A DNA stretch of 64,000 bases from an uncultured Helicobacter sp. (GTDB taxonomy: Bacteria; Campylobacterota; Campylobacteria; Campylobacterales; Helicobacteraceae): the NCBI GenBank assembly GCA_949299115.1, contig CASFZH010000002.1:1-64000 (forward strand). Reading direction: 5' to 3'. The notes under the pieces were generated by a model, which was given only the letters and a program-made list of their open reading frames with translations, was not told the DNA's origin and searched no databases. The translations under genes and the position numbers were made by a program. This document shows, in pieces, positions 37,677-48,825 of the stretch. Within the stretch, counting starts at the first letter, position 1, and every line of letters begins with the position of its first letter.

Positions 37677-39108
37677 ATTCCATATCCTTTTTTGTAGGTT
37701 TGACTCTGCCTGTAGCAGCGTAGTCGTTAATCGTGGATTTCGCACCATTTACTCTATATCGTGCGGCGATATGCTCATGTCCTAGCCTATCGCCCTTACC
37801 AAAGAGCTTATGACGCAAGCTCCCCTCTGTGTAGTTTTGCTTATACACACCCCTTGCTTGGAGCTCTGGCACGATAAACTCCACCACATCAGCAAAGCTC
37901 CCCGGAGTCGTGGCATAGGCGAGATTGAATCCATCGGCATCACTGTATTCTATGAAATCTTGGAGCATATTTGCCACATTTGTCGGTGAGCCTACGAATT
38001 TTGGTCCTTGGCAGCCTATGCCTGTGAGTTTGATTAAATCACGCAAAGTCCATTCCTTGCCCTCATCGGTGGTGGAATTACGCAGGGCTTCGACCTGTGC
38101 GACAATCGCATTAGACTTGATATGGCTTAGTGGCTCATCGAGCTCATAGCGGCTTAAATCCACCCCAAGCCAACCCGAATTTATCACAAGTGCACCCTCT
38201 GTACTAGCGTAGGAAAGCAAATCTTTATATTTTGCCTGTGCAAGATTCTCATCAGAATCTGTGATAATAGTGGCTAAGACATAGATTTTCGCACTATATG
38301 GATCTCGTCCAGCAGCGATAAGCGCATCACGCACTTGCTTGACTGCGACTTTGGCGTATTCTTTGGTAGGGGGTGCGATGAATATAGCCTCGGCGTGTGT
38401 AGCGGCAAACTTACGCCCACGTGCGGAATTACCCGCTTGGAAAAGCACAGGGGTACGCTGGATACTTGGTTCACACAGATGGATTCCGGGCACATTGAAA
38501 TACCTCCCATTATGCCCGATGTGGTGAATCTTGCTCGGGTCTGCAAAATCCCCGCTCTTAGAATCTAAAATCACCGCATCATCTTCCCAACTCCCTTCTA
38601 GGAGCTTGTAGATGACTTCCATATACTCATCAGCTAACTCATATCGCTCATCATGCGGTAGCTCACTCCCACCCATATTTTTATTGGCACTTGGGAGATA
38701 GCCTGTTACGATATTCCAACCCACACGCCCTTTGGTGAGATGGTCGAGCGTACTAAGGCGTCGTGCAAAAGGAAAGGGATGCTCAAAAGGCACGCCAGCG
38801 GTTACCCCAAAGCCTAAGTGCTTGGTTACACCAGCACCGATTACAGCGAGTTGTATGGGGTCATTGACAGGCACTTGCAGGGCGGTTTTTAACGCTCCTA
38901 AGTCATTCCCCCTATACACATCATACACACCCAGCACATCAGCGATAAACACCGCATCAAAGAGTCCCTTTTCAGCGATTTGTGCGATTTCCTGCCAATA
39001 CTCTATATCTTTATATCGCAAGGCTTTGTCGTTTGGATAACGCCACAATCCCGGGCTTAAATGTGCCACGCAATTCATTTCAAAGGCGTTGAAATTTATA
39101 GTTTTCAT
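37666..39108 (-). CDS. LLM-class flavin-dependent monooxygenase (NtaA/SnaA/DszA type)
   Basis: This is the first gene of the operon, 480 residues from the ATG at 39108 (GGAG upstream). Segments such as FNAFEMNCVAHLSPGLWRYP, LSTLDHLTKGRVGWNIVTGY, HDERYELADEYMEVIYKLLE and RTPVLFQAGNSARGRKFAAT are typical of the nitrilotriacetate/dibenzothiophene sulfone monooxygenase family, which needs FMNH2 from a separate reductase. G+C is about that of the two following genes and well above the flanks. It overlaps the ATP-grasp gene. Confidence 0.88.
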   Translation of the reverse strand: MKTINFNAFEMNCVAHLSPGLWRYPNDKALRYKDIEYWQEIAQIAEKGLFDAVFIADVLGVYDVYRGNDLGALKTALQVPVNDPIQLAVIGAGVTKHLGFGVTAGVPFEHPFPFARRLSTLDHLTKGRVGWNIVTGYLPSANKNMGGSELPHDERYELADEYMEVIYKLLEGSWEDDAVILDSKSGDFADPSKIHHIGHNGRYFNVPGIHLCEPSIQRTPVLFQAGNSARGRKFAATHAEAIFIAPPTKEYAKVAVKQVRDALIAAGRDPYSAKIYVLATIITDSDENLAQAKYKDLLSYASTEGALVINSGWLGVDLSRYELDEPLSHIKSNAIVAQVEALRNSTTDEGKEWTLRDLIKLTGIGCQGPKFVGSPTNVANMLQDFIEYSDADGFNLAYATTPGSFADVVEFIVPELQARGVYKQNYTEGSLRHKLFGKGDRLGHEHIAARYRVNGAKSTINDYAATGRVKPTKKDMEYVI

Positions 39109-39120
39109 GCATTTCTCCAT

Positions 39121-39684
39121 TATTTAGATTTAATATAATATTTATTGATTATAAATAACCTATATATATTATAATATTATTTTTAATATATTAAAATATA
39201 ATTTTTATTATAATAAAAGTAATTAATTATAATATATTAATTTCAATATGAATAATTTATTGTATTTAAACTATTTAAATATGTCAAGATATATTATTTT
39301 TTATCATTACAATACAAAAAAAAGATTTGATAATGCTATGAAAGAGTTGAAAAGAGGGATGTATCAAAAAATTGCAAATAAATATTGCCAATATATAATT
39401 CTATCATGTAAAGATAATAAGGAGTATTGCAGTACACATTTTTAAAACCCTGCTTTTAATTACTTAAGCTGAATGAGAAACAAGAAAGTAAAATCTCACA
39501 CAGCATTGTGTTAGATAGGAGATAAATTCTATATAATCTTTCTTATAGGGATAGAAATAAAAAGAGAATTTACATAAAAGTCTTTATCTGTCAAATAAAT
39601 GAATTACTTTATATGGTCATCATAATAAAATAAACTATATTCTTATTCAAATCATGTATTTAGTTTATATAATAATTTAATAAC
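39121..39684. other. Extremely AT-rich intergenic region
   Basis: Between 39121 and about 39245 there is almost no G or C, with many short self-complementary stretches, and it lies directly upstream of the monooxygenase operon. The rest is AT-rich with no convincing gene. A 65-codon open frame at 39248-39445 has no ribosome binding site. Confidence 0.5.
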
Positions 39685-39876
39685 TTATTTACGTTTTTTC
39701 TTTAAAGTCCGTATAGTTGAAGCCGCTACCTTTATCTTTATTCGAGTACCGTCTTCATTGACTATGCGTATAGTATGAAGATTTGGAAAAGATTTTTTTT
39801 TAGTTTTATTATGAGCATGACTTACATTGTAGCCAACCATTACACTTTTTCCTGAAATTTCGCAAATACGTGCCAT
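39685..39876 (-). CDS. rpmB: 50S ribosomal protein L28
   Basis: The 63-residue basic protein starts MARICEISGKSVMVGYNVSH and has NKTKKKSFPNLHTIRI and the C-terminal KVAASTIRTLKKK, all typical of bacterial L28. AAGGA precedes the ATG. It stands alone, with def 65 bases upstream on the same strand. Confidence 0.95.
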   Translation of the reverse strand: MARICEISGKSVMVGYNVSHAHNKTKKKSFPNLHTIRIVNEDGTRIKIKVAASTIRTLKKKRK

Positions 39877-39941
39877 AATTATCCTTTTTTATAAAATAAA
39901 AAATAGTTTCTCAGTATACACTATGAACACTTATAAAACTC

Positions 39942-40463
39942 TTAAGTTGCAGATTTTAAACGTTTATTTTTCTTTAATTCTTTTTCAAACTGTTTTCGTT
40001 TTAAAATAGAAAGTTTATCAATAAATAATATTCCATTAAGATGATCCATTTCATGTTGAATTGCAACTGACATAAAGCCTCCAAATGTAGATTCTATAAA
40101 ATTTCCGTCTCTATCTTGATAACGCAATGTTATTGTTTCAAAACGACTCACATCTTCATAGAATCCCGGAACCGATAAACATCCCTCATTCCACACAATT
40201 TCTCCTTGTGTTTTCAGTATTGTAGGATTAATGACTTCTAGCAAGTCTTCCTTATATTGTGCACCATCTTCTCTTGGAATATTAACAAGTAAAATACGGA
40301 TTGGCTTTGCCACTTGTATGGCTGCTAAACCAACACCATTTTTTTGTATCATTGTTTCATACATGTCGTCAAGAAATGCATGTAAAGCTGCATCAAACTT
40401 GTTGACTTTATGTGATATTTGTCTCAATATTTTATTAGGATAGTGAATCACTTCTAAAACCAT
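39942..40463 (-). CDS. def: Peptide deformylase
   Basis: Def removes the N-formyl group from nascent proteins. The 173-residue metalloenzyme has the three motifs [13 protein letters not shown] and QHEMDH, which supply the metal ligands Cys, His and His. GGAG before the ATG at 40463 is preferred to the ATG at 40475. The 292-base gap upstream (to 40755) holds no gene. Confidence 0.95.
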   Translation of the reverse strand: MVLEVIHYPNKILRQISHKVNKFDAALHAFLDDMYETMIQKNGVGLAAIQVAKPIRILLVNIPREDGAQYKEDLLEVINPTILKTQGEIVWNEGCLSVPGFYEDVSRFETITLRYQDRDGNFIESTFGGFMSVAIQHEMDHLNGILFIDKLSILKRKQFEKELKKNKRLKSAT

Positions 40464-40755
40464 CGTAAACTCCATAACACAATATAGTTCTATGTTAATA
40501 TCAAACTCAATAATCCCAATAATTTTATCTAAAAAAAGATAATTTTAGTTATATAATATTATTTCAATGAATTTTTTAATACTTTATTCTTACAATTAAG
40601 TTCTGTGTTTTGTATTAACCATATCTAGTAAAAAAATTAGAAAGTGAAAGAATGGCATAATTGGAATATAGAGTAATTAAATAGTTAGGAATTTGATTCA
40701 TGATTTTCTTAAATTGAATTTTTTATTAATACAGAAGCGAGTATAATATTATATG

Positions 40756-41409
40756 TTATAAACTTTTTAAAATATGCAATAACTCCATTTCCGCAATGGT
40801 CTGATTACGTAGATTTGTGATAAACATACTAAGTAATTCCTCAAGACTATACTTTTTTTGTTCAAAAGTTGCAAAAATTTTATTGCGACAAGGTGCATTA
40901 AAATTTTCCAAATTAAGACTAAAAATTCTGTTTTCAATTTGTATTTTAATGTGTGTTGTTTGAGATGTTTTAGCACAATTGGATGATGCAATGCAAGAAG
41001 TTGGTTGCAAAGAGGTATGACTATTGTGTGAATATAATGTATGCTGAAGTACAGAATCATGCTTATTAGAGAATATACTGTTATGGCGTGAATCTTGATC
41101 TTTTTTGATTCTTTGTTGTGGGGCATTTATGCTTGATTGATATGTATTAGGTATAGTATGAGGTGAATGAGATTGGGTATTTGTGTTGATTTTGGTAGCT
41201 GATGATATGGCATTAGAGTCTATATGACACGACACGTTTAAATTCTGTGCTGTTGGAGTTTTAATATTTTTGTTATATATGATTTTTCTTTGTCGTTTAA
41301 TGTTATTCTGCAATGGAATATTGCATTCATGCGAATATCGCATAGAATCTGTATTATTAAGCGGTGTTTTATTTTCTTCTGATATATCTGATATTTTGAG
41401 GTCTTGCAT
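40756..41409 (-). CDS. Uncharacterised protein with a conserved-looking C-terminus
   Basis: I do not recognise this gene. The 217-residue product is hydrophilic and low-complexity (Asn, Ser, Thr, His, Gln) for about 150 residues. It ends in a compact predicted domain from IKIQIENRIFSLNLENFNAP to the C-terminus, with a helix ELLSMFITNLRNQTIAEMEL. There is no signal peptide or TM helix. A GAGATA ribosome binding site precedes the ATG. It lies 21 bases downstream of the coiled-coil gene, so the two are probably one operon. Confidence 0.55.
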   Translation of the reverse strand: MQDLKISDISEENKTPLNNTDSMRYSHECNIPLQNNIKRQRKIIYNKNIKTPTAQNLNVSCHIDSNAISSATKINTNTQSHSPHTIPNTYQSSINAPQQRIKKDQDSRHNSIFSNKHDSVLQHTLYSHNSHTSLQPTSCIASSNCAKTSQTTHIKIQIENRIFSLNLENFNAPCRNKIFATFEQKKYSLEELLSMFITNLRNQTIAEMELLHILKSL

Positions 41410-41430
41410 GATACTATCTCTAATAATAAA

Positions 41431-41829
41431 TTACGAGTGATTCTCTAGTTTCTCTAAAAGTTGTGATAAAAGCTGTTTTCCTGTATTGATTTCTTCATGA
41501 AGTCGGTATAACTCCAAATCTTTTTCTTCATTTTGTGCTTTAAGTGTTGCAATTTCCACTTCCAATTCGGATAAAGCTTCTTCTTTTTCAAGGATTTTAT
41601 ATTCCAAATCTTCAATTTTTTTATTATGTAGAGAGTCAATGGAGTGCTTTAAATCGTTAATAAGAGATAGCAATCCTATTCCATTTAAGGTTTCATGTTT
41701 TTGGGTAAAATGATTGCCCATGTTATTATTGTTTGTAGCATAATCTGCGTCTAATCGTGTTGATGTGTGCTCACTATCTTGTTCATTATCTGTATGGTTT
41801 TGTTTATTTTCATACGCATTTTCTTGCAT
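41431..41829 (-). CDS. Coiled-coil protein of unknown function
   Basis: The 132-residue product has a disordered N-terminus and a strong coiled coil from [20 protein letters not shown] through LEKLENHS, with clear heptad leucines. GAAGGAG precedes the ATG. It is divergent from uvrB, with about 60 bases between the starts. No function is evident. The coiled coil suggests a structural or partner-binding role, perhaps with the protein encoded downstream. Confidence 0.6.
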   Translation of the reverse strand: MQENAYENKQNHTDNEQDSEHTSTRLDADYATNNNNMGNHFTQKHETLNGIGLLSLINDLKHSIDSLHNKKIEDLEYKILEKEEALSELEVEIATLKAQNEEKDLELYRLHEEINTGKQLLSQLLEKLENHS

Positions 41830-41861
41830 ATATTCTCCTTCAATAATGATAAATTTTTGAG

Positions 41862-41867
41862 TATAAT
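41862..41867 (+). promoter_or_regulatory. -10 box of uvrB
   Basis: TATAAT preceded by TTTTTGAG lies 22 bases before the GTG start of uvrB. It would give a very short leader holding only the AAAAGG ribosome binding site. Confidence 0.5.
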
Positions 41868-41889
41868 TGTAGCTAAAAAAGGCTTAAAT

Positions 41890-43866
41890 GTGAAAAATAT
41901 TTTTAAATTGTGTTCAAATTATACACCAGCAGGAGATCAACCAGAAGCTATAGAATCTCTTTGTAATCAAATTCAAAATAACCAAAAATATAATACGCTC
42001 ATAGGTGTTACAGGAAGCGGTAAAACGTTTACTATGGCAAATGTGATAGCAAAACTCAATATGCCAACATTGATTATGAGCCACAACAAGACGTTATGTG
42101 CTCAACTTTATAGTGAATTTAAGAGCTTTTTTCCATACAATCATGTGGAATATTTTATCAGTCATTTTGACTACTATCAACCAGAGGCTTATATTCCTAG
42201 ACGTGATTTATTTATCGAAAAAGATAGCTCTATCAATGATGAATTAGAACGATTGAGACTTTCTGCAACAACTTCATTGCTCGCTTATGATGATGTGATT
42301 GTTATAGCTAGTGTGTCTGCTAATTATGGCTTGGGAAATCCAGAAGAATATCTTACTATGATAGAAAAACTAGAGGTGGGTTGTAATTATAACCAAAGAG
42401 ATGTTCTCACAAAGCTTGTAGAAATGGGCTATGTGCGTAATGAGGTTTCCTTTGGAAGAGGAAATTTTAGGGTAAAAGGTGAAATCATCGATATTTTTCC
42501 GGCTTATAATGAAATTGAATTTGTGCGTCTTGAATTTTTTGGCGATGAAATAGAAAAGATTGTGATTTTAGAATCTCTTGATAATACAGTTGTAAAATCT
42601 CTTGATTCCTATGTGCTTTATGCTGCAAATCAATTTATTGTTGGGCATAATCGCTTACAAAGTGCCATTGTAGCAATACAAAATGAATTAGAATGCCGTT
42701 TAAGATTCTATGAGGAACATAACAAATTAGTAGAATATGAGCGATTAAAAAGTAGAACCGAATTTGATTTAGAAATGATTAAAGAGAATGGTATTTGCAA
42801 AGGTATTGAAAATTATGCTCGACATTTAACAGGTAGGTTACCCGGTGAAACACCGTATTCTCTTATTGATTACTTTGAATGTAAGAATATTCCATATTTG
42901 CTAATAGTTGATGAAAGCCATGTAAGTTTACCACAATTTGGTGGTATGTATTCTGGAGATAGAAGTAGAAAGGAGGTGCTTGTAGAATATGGGTTTAGAT
43001 TACCAAGTGCACTGGACAATCGTCCATTAAAATTTGAAGAATTTATTCACAAAAAAGCAAATTTTTTGTTTGTATCTGCCACACCTGCTAAATTGGAGCT
43101 AGATTTGAGCAAAGATAATGTATGTGAACAAATTATTCGTCCAACAGGATTATTGGACCCAGAGGTCATTGTGAGAGATTCGGGTAATCAAGTAAAAGAT
43201 TTACTAGGAGAAATACAGCAGTGTATTGTCAAAAAACAACGTGTCCTAATTACTACTTTGACAAAGAAAATGAGTGAAGAATTGGCAAAATATTATGCTA
43301 AGGAGGGTATAAAGATTGAATATTTGCATAGCGAAATTGATGCCATTGAAAGAAATCATTTAATACGAAACCTTCGCTTAGGTGTATTTGATGTATTGGT
43401 GGGTATCAACCTTTTACGTGAAGGATTGGATTTACCAGAAGTAAGTCTTGTAGCTATTATGGATGCTGATAAAGAGGGATTTTTACGTAGCGAAACAAGT
43501 CTTATTCAAACAATGGGTAGAGCAGCTAGAAATATAGAGGGTAAAGTGATTTTATATGCTGAAAAAATTACAAAATCCATGCGCATTGCCATAGATACCA
43601 CCAATTATAGACGTAAAAGGCAGGAAGATTTTAATAAAAAGCATGGAATCATTCCGGTGTCAGTAAGTCGTCATGTAGAAGAAGAATTAAAGTTGGAAAA
43701 TAGTGCAAAATCACATCATAAAATCAAGATCAGTAAGATTCCAACAAAAGAAAAGGAGATTATTATCAAAGAATTAAAAAAGAAAATGTTGGAAGCGAGT
43801 AGGAATCTTGATTTTGAAGAAGCAATACGGTTCCGTGATGAAATCGCTAGATTAAGGATTATGTAG
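41890..43866 (+). CDS. uvrB: Excinuclease ABC subunit B
   Basis: UvrB is the damage-verifying helicase of nucleotide excision repair and loads UvrC. The frame is open from 41767, but AAAAGG before a GTG at 41890 gives 658 residues, and the upstream residues look non-coding. It has Walker [15 protein letters not shown], the beta-hairpin region [37 protein letters not shown], the helicase motif [20 protein letters not shown] and [14 protein letters not shown]-terminal UvrC-binding helix ([15 protein letters not shown]) closes it. Confidence 0.95.
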   Translation: MKNIFKLCSNYTPAGDQPEAIESLCNQIQNNQKYNTLIGVTGSGKTFTMANVIAKLNMPTLIMSHNKTLCAQLYSEFKSFFPYNHVEYFISHFDYYQPEAYIPRRDLFIEKDSSINDELERLRLSATTSLLAYDDVIVIASVSANYGLGNPEEYLTMIEKLEVGCNYNQRDVLTKLVEMGYVRNEVSFGRGNFRVKGEIIDIFPAYNEIEFVRLEFFGDEIEKIVILESLDNTVVKSLDSYVLYAANQFIVGHNRLQSAIVAIQNELECRLRFYEEHNKLVEYERLKSRTEFDLEMIKENGICKGIENYARHLTGRLPGETPYSLIDYFECKNIPYLLIVDESHVSLPQFGGMYSGDRSRKEVLVEYGFRLPSALDNRPLKFEEFIHKKANFLFVSATPAKLELDLSKDNVCEQIIRPTGLLDPEVIVRDSGNQVKDLLGEIQQCIVKKQRVLITTLTKKMSEELAKYYAKEGIKIEYLHSEIDAIERNHLIRNLRLGVFDVLVGINLLREGLDLPEVSLVAIMDADKEGFLRSETSLIQTMGRAARNIEGKVILYAEKITKSMRIAIDTTNYRRKRQEDFNKKHGIIPVSVSRHVEEELKLENSAKSHHKIKISKIPTKEKEIIIKELKKKMLEASRNLDFEEAIRFRDEIARLRIM

Positions 43867-44395
43867 TTGAGAATAAGTCAACCTTTGATGAATTTATTAT
43901 TAAAACTCTAAACAAATTTTATTAATGTGCTGCAATTTAAAAGCACAAAGAATCTTTTTATTTATTATGATATTTATAGGATTTATTAAGATTTTATGTA
44001 TTTTTGCTTAATATTTAGATCATTTTATTCCTAAATATGAATCAACTTTAATTATTAATCTCTGCTCATAAGCTCAAGAATTTTAAGAATCAAGTTTTTA
44101 TATCCTCTTGCAACGGAAAGCACATGAATGTTTTGTTTATTTGTAGGATATGAGTTACTCGGTTTTTTTATAAATTTTTAATCCCACATGTTATAATATG
44201 TGTATTTAATATTTTAATAATAATTATTATAAAAAAGTATAAATATTATAATTCAATAATGAAATAAAATATATTTGCAGTACTCTATGATGCTGTGTTT
44301 TTGATAAAATTAATTCCTCTATTAATTCAATATGACAACATTACAAATATTTGTTATTTTTATGCAAACCACTATTCAGAATACAAATATATGTT
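43867..44395. other. Intergenic region between convergent uvrB and gltD
   Basis: There is no intact gene. A weak hairpin (GTGCT...AGCAC) followed by a T-rich stretch lies at about 43926-43960 and may end uvrB. On the minus strand about 40 codons ending at a TAA at 44055-44057 read NIHVLSVARGYKNLILKILE. It has no start and is closed upstream, so it may be a remnant that I cannot name. Confidence 0.35.
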
Positions 44396-45844
44396 TTACA
44401 CACTATATTGTCTTAAATCATTATGTACTGTCTTGGCACACTCTCTTCCTTCTTTAATAGCACTTACTACAAGACTTGCACCAATACGGCAATCACCGCA
44501 AGCATAAACATTCTGTCTTGTTGTAGCAAAATTTTTTTCCACAATTACTCCATTTGCAAGTGTTATGCCAAAGATTTCACTCACATTATCTTCACAACCG
44601 CTGAATCCCATAGCCTTTAAAACAATATCGGCTTCTAACTCTTTTGTGCTCTCTAATACTTCCGTACTTTTTTTCTTACCATTGATGGTATTCCATTCTA
44701 ATTTTGTTGTAATAACTTTACGTAATGCTCTATTTCCCTTTAAAATTTTTGGTGCTGTACTAAACTGTCGTGGATCATATTTATTGATAGCTATTACCTC
44801 TTCAATTCCATAATCTGTACGTAATATGATGGGAAATTCTGGCCATGGATTATCAGTCTTTCTTTTTAATGGTTTGCAAGGTGAACGTTCAAGTCTTGTA
44901 ATATTTTTCGCTCCTTGACGTAATGCTACAGCAACACAATCTGTACTAGTATCGCCGCTACCCACTACCACCACATTTTTTCCTTTAGCACTAAGAGGAT
45001 TAGGTTTGGAATCCAATAATGCCTTAGTGTGTGCACTTAAAAAATCAAGAGCATTGTATACTCCTTTCAAATCTTCTCCTTCAATATGTAGTTTTCTTGC
45101 TTTTCTAGCACCAAGTGCTAAGATAACTTTGTCATATTGTGAAAGAATGTCATTGAATTTTTGTTGTGTATCAATATTATAATTTGTATAGAATCTAATA
45201 CCATCTTCTTCCATAATTTTAATACGTCTTAACACAATATTTTTTTCTAATTTAACATCAGGAATCCCATACATAAGCAATCCACCGGCTCTATCATCTC
45301 TTTCATACACATCTATTTTGTAGCCCAACAAATTGAGTTCATTGGCACATGCTAAACCAGCCGGACCACTACCAATAATAGCAATTTTTTTACCATTACG
45401 TTTAATATTTCGAGGTTGAATAAGATTGTTAGAAAAAGCATATTCTGCAAGAGCCAATTCATTATCTTTGATAGTTACCGAATCCCCATTAGCATTACAT
45501 ACACATGAATTTTCGCATGGGGCTGGACAGATTCTACCTGTAATTTCTGGAAATGGCATAGTAAGAGATAGTCGATAGTAGGCTAAATCCCATAAACCAC
45601 GTGAAAGCAAATCATTCCATTCTGGAATCAAATTAAGGTTTGGACACCCTATGACTTGTCCTTTTATTTCAATGCCAGCTTGACAAAATGGAATACCGCA
45701 TTGCATACATCGTTTTGCCTGAATTTCTTGTTTTTTAGAATCTAAAAGTAAATGAAATTCATTATTATTACCTATTCTTTCTTGTGGTGGAATAGACAGC
45801 ATCTCTTCTCTTTTATAATCCATAAAACCAGTTGGGTTTGCCAT
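44396..45844 (-). CDS. gltD: Glutamate synthase small subunit / GltD-like NADPH oxidoreductase
   Basis: The 482-residue flavoprotein has an N-terminal cysteine-rich Fe-S region (AKRCMQCGIPFCQAG, GRICPAPCENSCVCN), the FAD site IAIIGSGPAGLACANELNLL and the NADPH site VVVVGSGDTSTDCVAVALRQ. A C-terminal FAD-binding ACGDCRIGASLVVSAIKEGR follows. In glutamate synthase it passes electrons from NADPH to the large subunit. No gltB is adjacent, so it either works with a distant large subunit or as a stand-alone electron-transfer module. Confidence 0.88.
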   Translation of the reverse strand: MANPTGFMDYKREEMLSIPPQERIGNNNEFHLLLDSKKQEIQAKRCMQCGIPFCQAGIEIKGQVIGCPNLNLIPEWNDLLSRGLWDLAYYRLSLTMPFPEITGRICPAPCENSCVCNANGDSVTIKDNELALAEYAFSNNLIQPRNIKRNGKKIAIIGSGPAGLACANELNLLGYKIDVYERDDRAGGLLMYGIPDVKLEKNIVLRRIKIMEEDGIRFYTNYNIDTQQKFNDILSQYDKVILALGARKARKLHIEGEDLKGVYNALDFLSAHTKALLDSKPNPLSAKGKNVVVVGSGDTSTDCVAVALRQGAKNITRLERSPCKPLKRKTDNPWPEFPIILRTDYGIEEVIAINKYDPRQFSTAPKILKGNRALRKVITTKLEWNTINGKKKSTEVLESTKELEADIVLKAMGFSGCEDNVSEIFGITLANGVIVEKNFATTRQNVYACGDCRIGASLVVSAIKEGRECAKTVHNDLRQYSV

Positions 45845-46047
45845 TATCTCTCCTTACATTCTTAGTTTTTAATCTCTCTAGCATGAATTTTGCAACAAAT
45901 AATTATTGAAAATTAGCATATTATATCTTAAAAAAATAGATAAATTATATTTAGCCTGTGAGATAAAATATAAATTTCATTACTCATAATATCGCTTTCT
46001 CTAGAATATTGTTTCGAAATAATGCTCTAAAGCATAAATGCCATTAT

Positions 46048-48276
46048 TTAATTTTGAAAATTAATATCTATTGTTCCAAGCACCTCAAAAGGTGCATTTG
46101 GATCGATCTCTGCATGACTAAGAACCACAATAGAATCAAGCTTAAATTGCTCCAATTTAATGCTTAATGGCATACGTAATTGAGGATCTACTACTAAAAT
46201 AACTGGAGTAATATTACGTTGCAGCATTTTTACACTTTCTTGTTCCACTGCATCTATGAGCTTTTGCATTTCATTGGTATTTAATAAAAGAAGTCTGTTT
46301 CCATGTTGGTCTTTTAGTTTACCAAGTAAAAAATGTTCAGAATCTTGCGACAAAGTTACAAGCTTAATGTTACCATCTTCAGACCTAAATGTGTTGGTAA
46401 TAACACGTGACAACTTTGCTCTTACCTGCTCTACGATAATTGGCACATCGTTTTGCACACTAGGAGCAATATCTGTAATTGTTTCTAAAATTGTAAGCAT
46501 ATCTTTAATTGGGATACCTTCATGTAATAAAGCCTGCAAAACACTTCTGATAACACTTGAAGGCACTTTTTTGGCTTCTTCTATAGCTGTTGGATATTCA
46601 TCTTCTAATCTATCCATAAGTTTTTTTACTTCATCTTTTGTAATGAACTCTTCTGCATATTTCTTGACTAATTCACTCATATGTGTTGCGATAACGGTTG
46701 ATGGGTCAATAACGGTATACCCTTGAATAATTGCATCTTCTTTAAGATTAGCATCAATCCATATGGCATCAAGCCCAAATGCTGGTTCTTTAGTTGGAAT
46801 CCCATCAATTTCTTTTGCAACCATTCCTGTATTCATAGCTAAAAATTTATCTGGCATTACTTCTCCACTACCAATTTCTATGCCTTTTAAGAAAAATTGG
46901 TATGTAGTTGGTCCAATGCCAGGGTCGTCCGTCATTCTAATTTGTGGCATAAGAAATCCATAGTCTCTTGCAATCTTCTTACGTATACCCCGCACTCTTT
47001 CCAATAAATCTCCACCTTGATCTACTGCTGCTAATTTAATTAAATGATAACCCAAATGCAATTCTAAGAATTCTACCTTTAAGACTTCATTGATCGCTTT
47101 TTCTTCTTCTTTTTTAATTTCTTCTTGTGTTTTTGGTGGTTTTTTTGGCAATGGATCATGGGTTTTTGTAGTTGTGGTATCTATTTTAGTTTGCGTAGTT
47201 TTTGTTTTTTTACCTTTAAAACCACCTATAAGCTGATTAAATTTTGTGAAAAAAGAGTTTTCATTTTCACGATTAATAAGCCATGCAGCAAACCAAAATG
47301 TAAATGCAACGAATATGAGTGGAGGTGTAGGAAAATTTGGGGCAAGTGAGAATATAAACATAATGAAACCAACTATTACAAGTGTTTTAGATTTATCTGT
47401 TAATTGCTTGACAAGGTTGGTAGCAAAATTTTCTTCTTCGCCACGGGTTGTTCTTGTGGCTACAATACCTGTAGCTGTTGCCACAATCAATGCAGGGATT
47501 TGACTAACTAGCCCATCGCCAATAGTTAGAATAGTAAAAGTTGCAGCAGCTTCAGTCATTGTCATATCATTTTGAAAGACACCAATTAAAAAGCCTCCAA
47601 CAATATTAATAATTGTAATGATAATGGCGGCTATAGCATCACCTTTTACAAATTTACTTGCACCATCCATGGCACCATAAAAATCAGCTTCTTGAGCCAA
47701 TGTCTCTCTACGTTGTTTCGCCTCTTTTTCATCAATTAATCCAGCATTCATATCTGCATCTATAGCCATTTGTTTACCTGGCATAGCATCAAGTGCAAAT
47801 CTTGCCCGCACTTCAGTTACACGTGTGGAGCCGTTTGTGATAACAAGTAAATTAACAATAATAAGTATAATAAAAATTATAATTCCTATCGTATAGCTAC
47901 CACTGGCCACAAACTCCCCGAATGCCTTTACAATATAACTTACATGCTCAGGACCATGGCTGCCTTCACTTAATATCATTCTTGTAGTGGCGACATTGAG
48001 AGCCAGACGATATGCCGTTACAAAAAGTAAAAGTGTTGGAAAAGTTGAAAAATCCATAGGCTTATTAATATATAGGGCAATAACAATAATAAGCATAGAA
48101 AGCGCAATGGAAATTGTTAGCAACAAGTCAAGCATTGTTGCAGGAAGTGGGAATACAATGAGAAAGATGATAGCAACTACAAAAATAACTACTCCCAAGT
48201 CTTTAGATTTTCCAACAAGCTTTAAGAAAGGGAAAGCTTTTTGCATAATGCTGGTATTTTGTTCTTTTGTTGCCAT
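46048..48276 (-). CDS. flhA: Flagellar type III export gate protein FlhA
   Basis: FlhA is the nonameric export-gate component of the flagellar secretion apparatus. I start it at the ATG at 48276 (742 residues), close to the known Helicobacter length. The longer frame from 48369 adds an unlikely hydrophobic leader. The N-terminal half has eight TM helices with the conserved loop [20 protein letters not shown] and [16 protein letters not shown], and the C-terminal half is the cytoplasmic ring domain. It is divergent from rpsO, as in H. pylori. The ribosome binding site for the chosen start is weak. Confidence 0.93.
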   Translation of the reverse strand: MATKEQNTSIMQKAFPFLKLVGKSKDLGVVIFVVAIIFLIVFPLPATMLDLLLTISIALSMLIIVIALYINKPMDFSTFPTLLLFVTAYRLALNVATTRMILSEGSHGPEHVSYIVKAFGEFVASGSYTIGIIIFIILIIVNLLVITNGSTRVTEVRARFALDAMPGKQMAIDADMNAGLIDEKEAKQRRETLAQEADFYGAMDGASKFVKGDAIAAIIITIINIVGGFLIGVFQNDMTMTEAAATFTILTIGDGLVSQIPALIVATATGIVATRTTRGEEENFATNLVKQLTDKSKTLVIVGFIMFIFSLAPNFPTPPLIFVAFTFWFAAWLINRENENSFFTKFNQLIGGFKGKKTKTTQTKIDTTTTKTHDPLPKKPPKTQEEIKKEEEKAINEVLKVEFLELHLGYHLIKLAAVDQGGDLLERVRGIRKKIARDYGFLMPQIRMTDDPGIGPTTYQFFLKGIEIGSGEVMPDKFLAMNTGMVAKEIDGIPTKEPAFGLDAIWIDANLKEDAIIQGYTVIDPSTVIATHMSELVKKYAEEFITKDEVKKLMDRLEDEYPTAIEEAKKVPSSVIRSVLQALLHEGIPIKDMLTILETITDIAPSVQNDVPIIVEQVRAKLSRVITNTFRSEDGNIKLVTLSQDSEHFLLGKLKDQHGNRLLLLNTNEMQKLIDAVEQESVKMLQRNITPVILVVDPQLRMPLSIKLEQFKLDSIVVLSHAEIDPNAPFEVLGTIDINFQN

Positions 48277-48385
48277 TTGTAATATTTGGTCCCTAAGTAA
48301 ATATGATAAATATAAACAAATATAAATATAGGTTAAGTTATTAAAAAAATAATTACAATATTTTACCAAAAATATTGTAAAGTTA

Positions 48386-48394
48386 TGCTAAAAT
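48386..48394 (+). promoter_or_regulatory. Extended -10 promoter of rpsO
   Basis: TGCTAAAAT, an extended -10 box, lies 37 bases before the rpsO ATG. A TGGAGG ribosome binding site follows. Confidence 0.55.
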
Positions 48395-48430
48395 TTCTTT
48401 TCTACAAAAAATACCTTATGGAGGTCTATT

Positions 48431-48706
48431 ATGGCTGCAATATTGGCGAATAAACAAGAGATAATATCTCAATTTGCAAGAGATTCTAAAGATACTGGAT
48501 CTAGCGAAGTGCAAATAGCACTTTTAACTTTTAGAATTGCAAATCTTACAGAACATTTAAAGAAAAACCCAAAAGATCATTCAAGTAGATTGGGTCTTCT
48601 TAAACTTGTTAGTCAAAGAAGAGGTTTATTGAAATATCTTAAAAGGGTAAAATATAGTGTATATATAGAGACAATAAGAAACCTAAATATTAAAGACAAG
48701 GCATAG
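48431..48706 (+). CDS. rpsO: 30S ribosomal protein S15
   Basis: The 91-residue protein has the conserved [40 protein letters not shown] and [11 protein letters not shown] segments of S15, which binds 16S rRNA early in small-subunit assembly. The strong ribosome binding site TGGAGG and the divergent pairing with flhA support the call. Confidence 0.96.
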   Translation: MAAILANKQEIISQFARDSKDTGSSEVQIALLTFRIANLTEHLKKNPKDHSSRLGLLKLVSQRRGLLKYLKRVKYSVYIETIRNLNIKDKA

Positions 48707-48825
48707 TGCTACAATATTTTATACTGAAAATACTAGAAAAGCATATCTCTTTTCTCTTCAATATATTGAGCTATACAATAACGATATATAGTACCAGCTT
48801 AAGATTGAGAGGTAGGTTTTTACAG

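Noticed and set aside
39248-39445. 65-codon open frame in the AT-rich spacer
   Set aside because: It has no ribosome binding site at any start, is low-complexity (Tyr/Asn/Ile) and has no recognisable similarity. It is likely chance in AT-rich DNA.
44055-44175. Possible gene remnant downstream of gltD
   Set aside because: About 40 open codons with plausible composition but no start and no recognisable similarity, so it is not claimed as a pseudogene.
44295-44507. 70-codon plus-strand frame near the gltD end
   Set aside because: It runs into gltD on the opposite strand and has no ribosome binding site.
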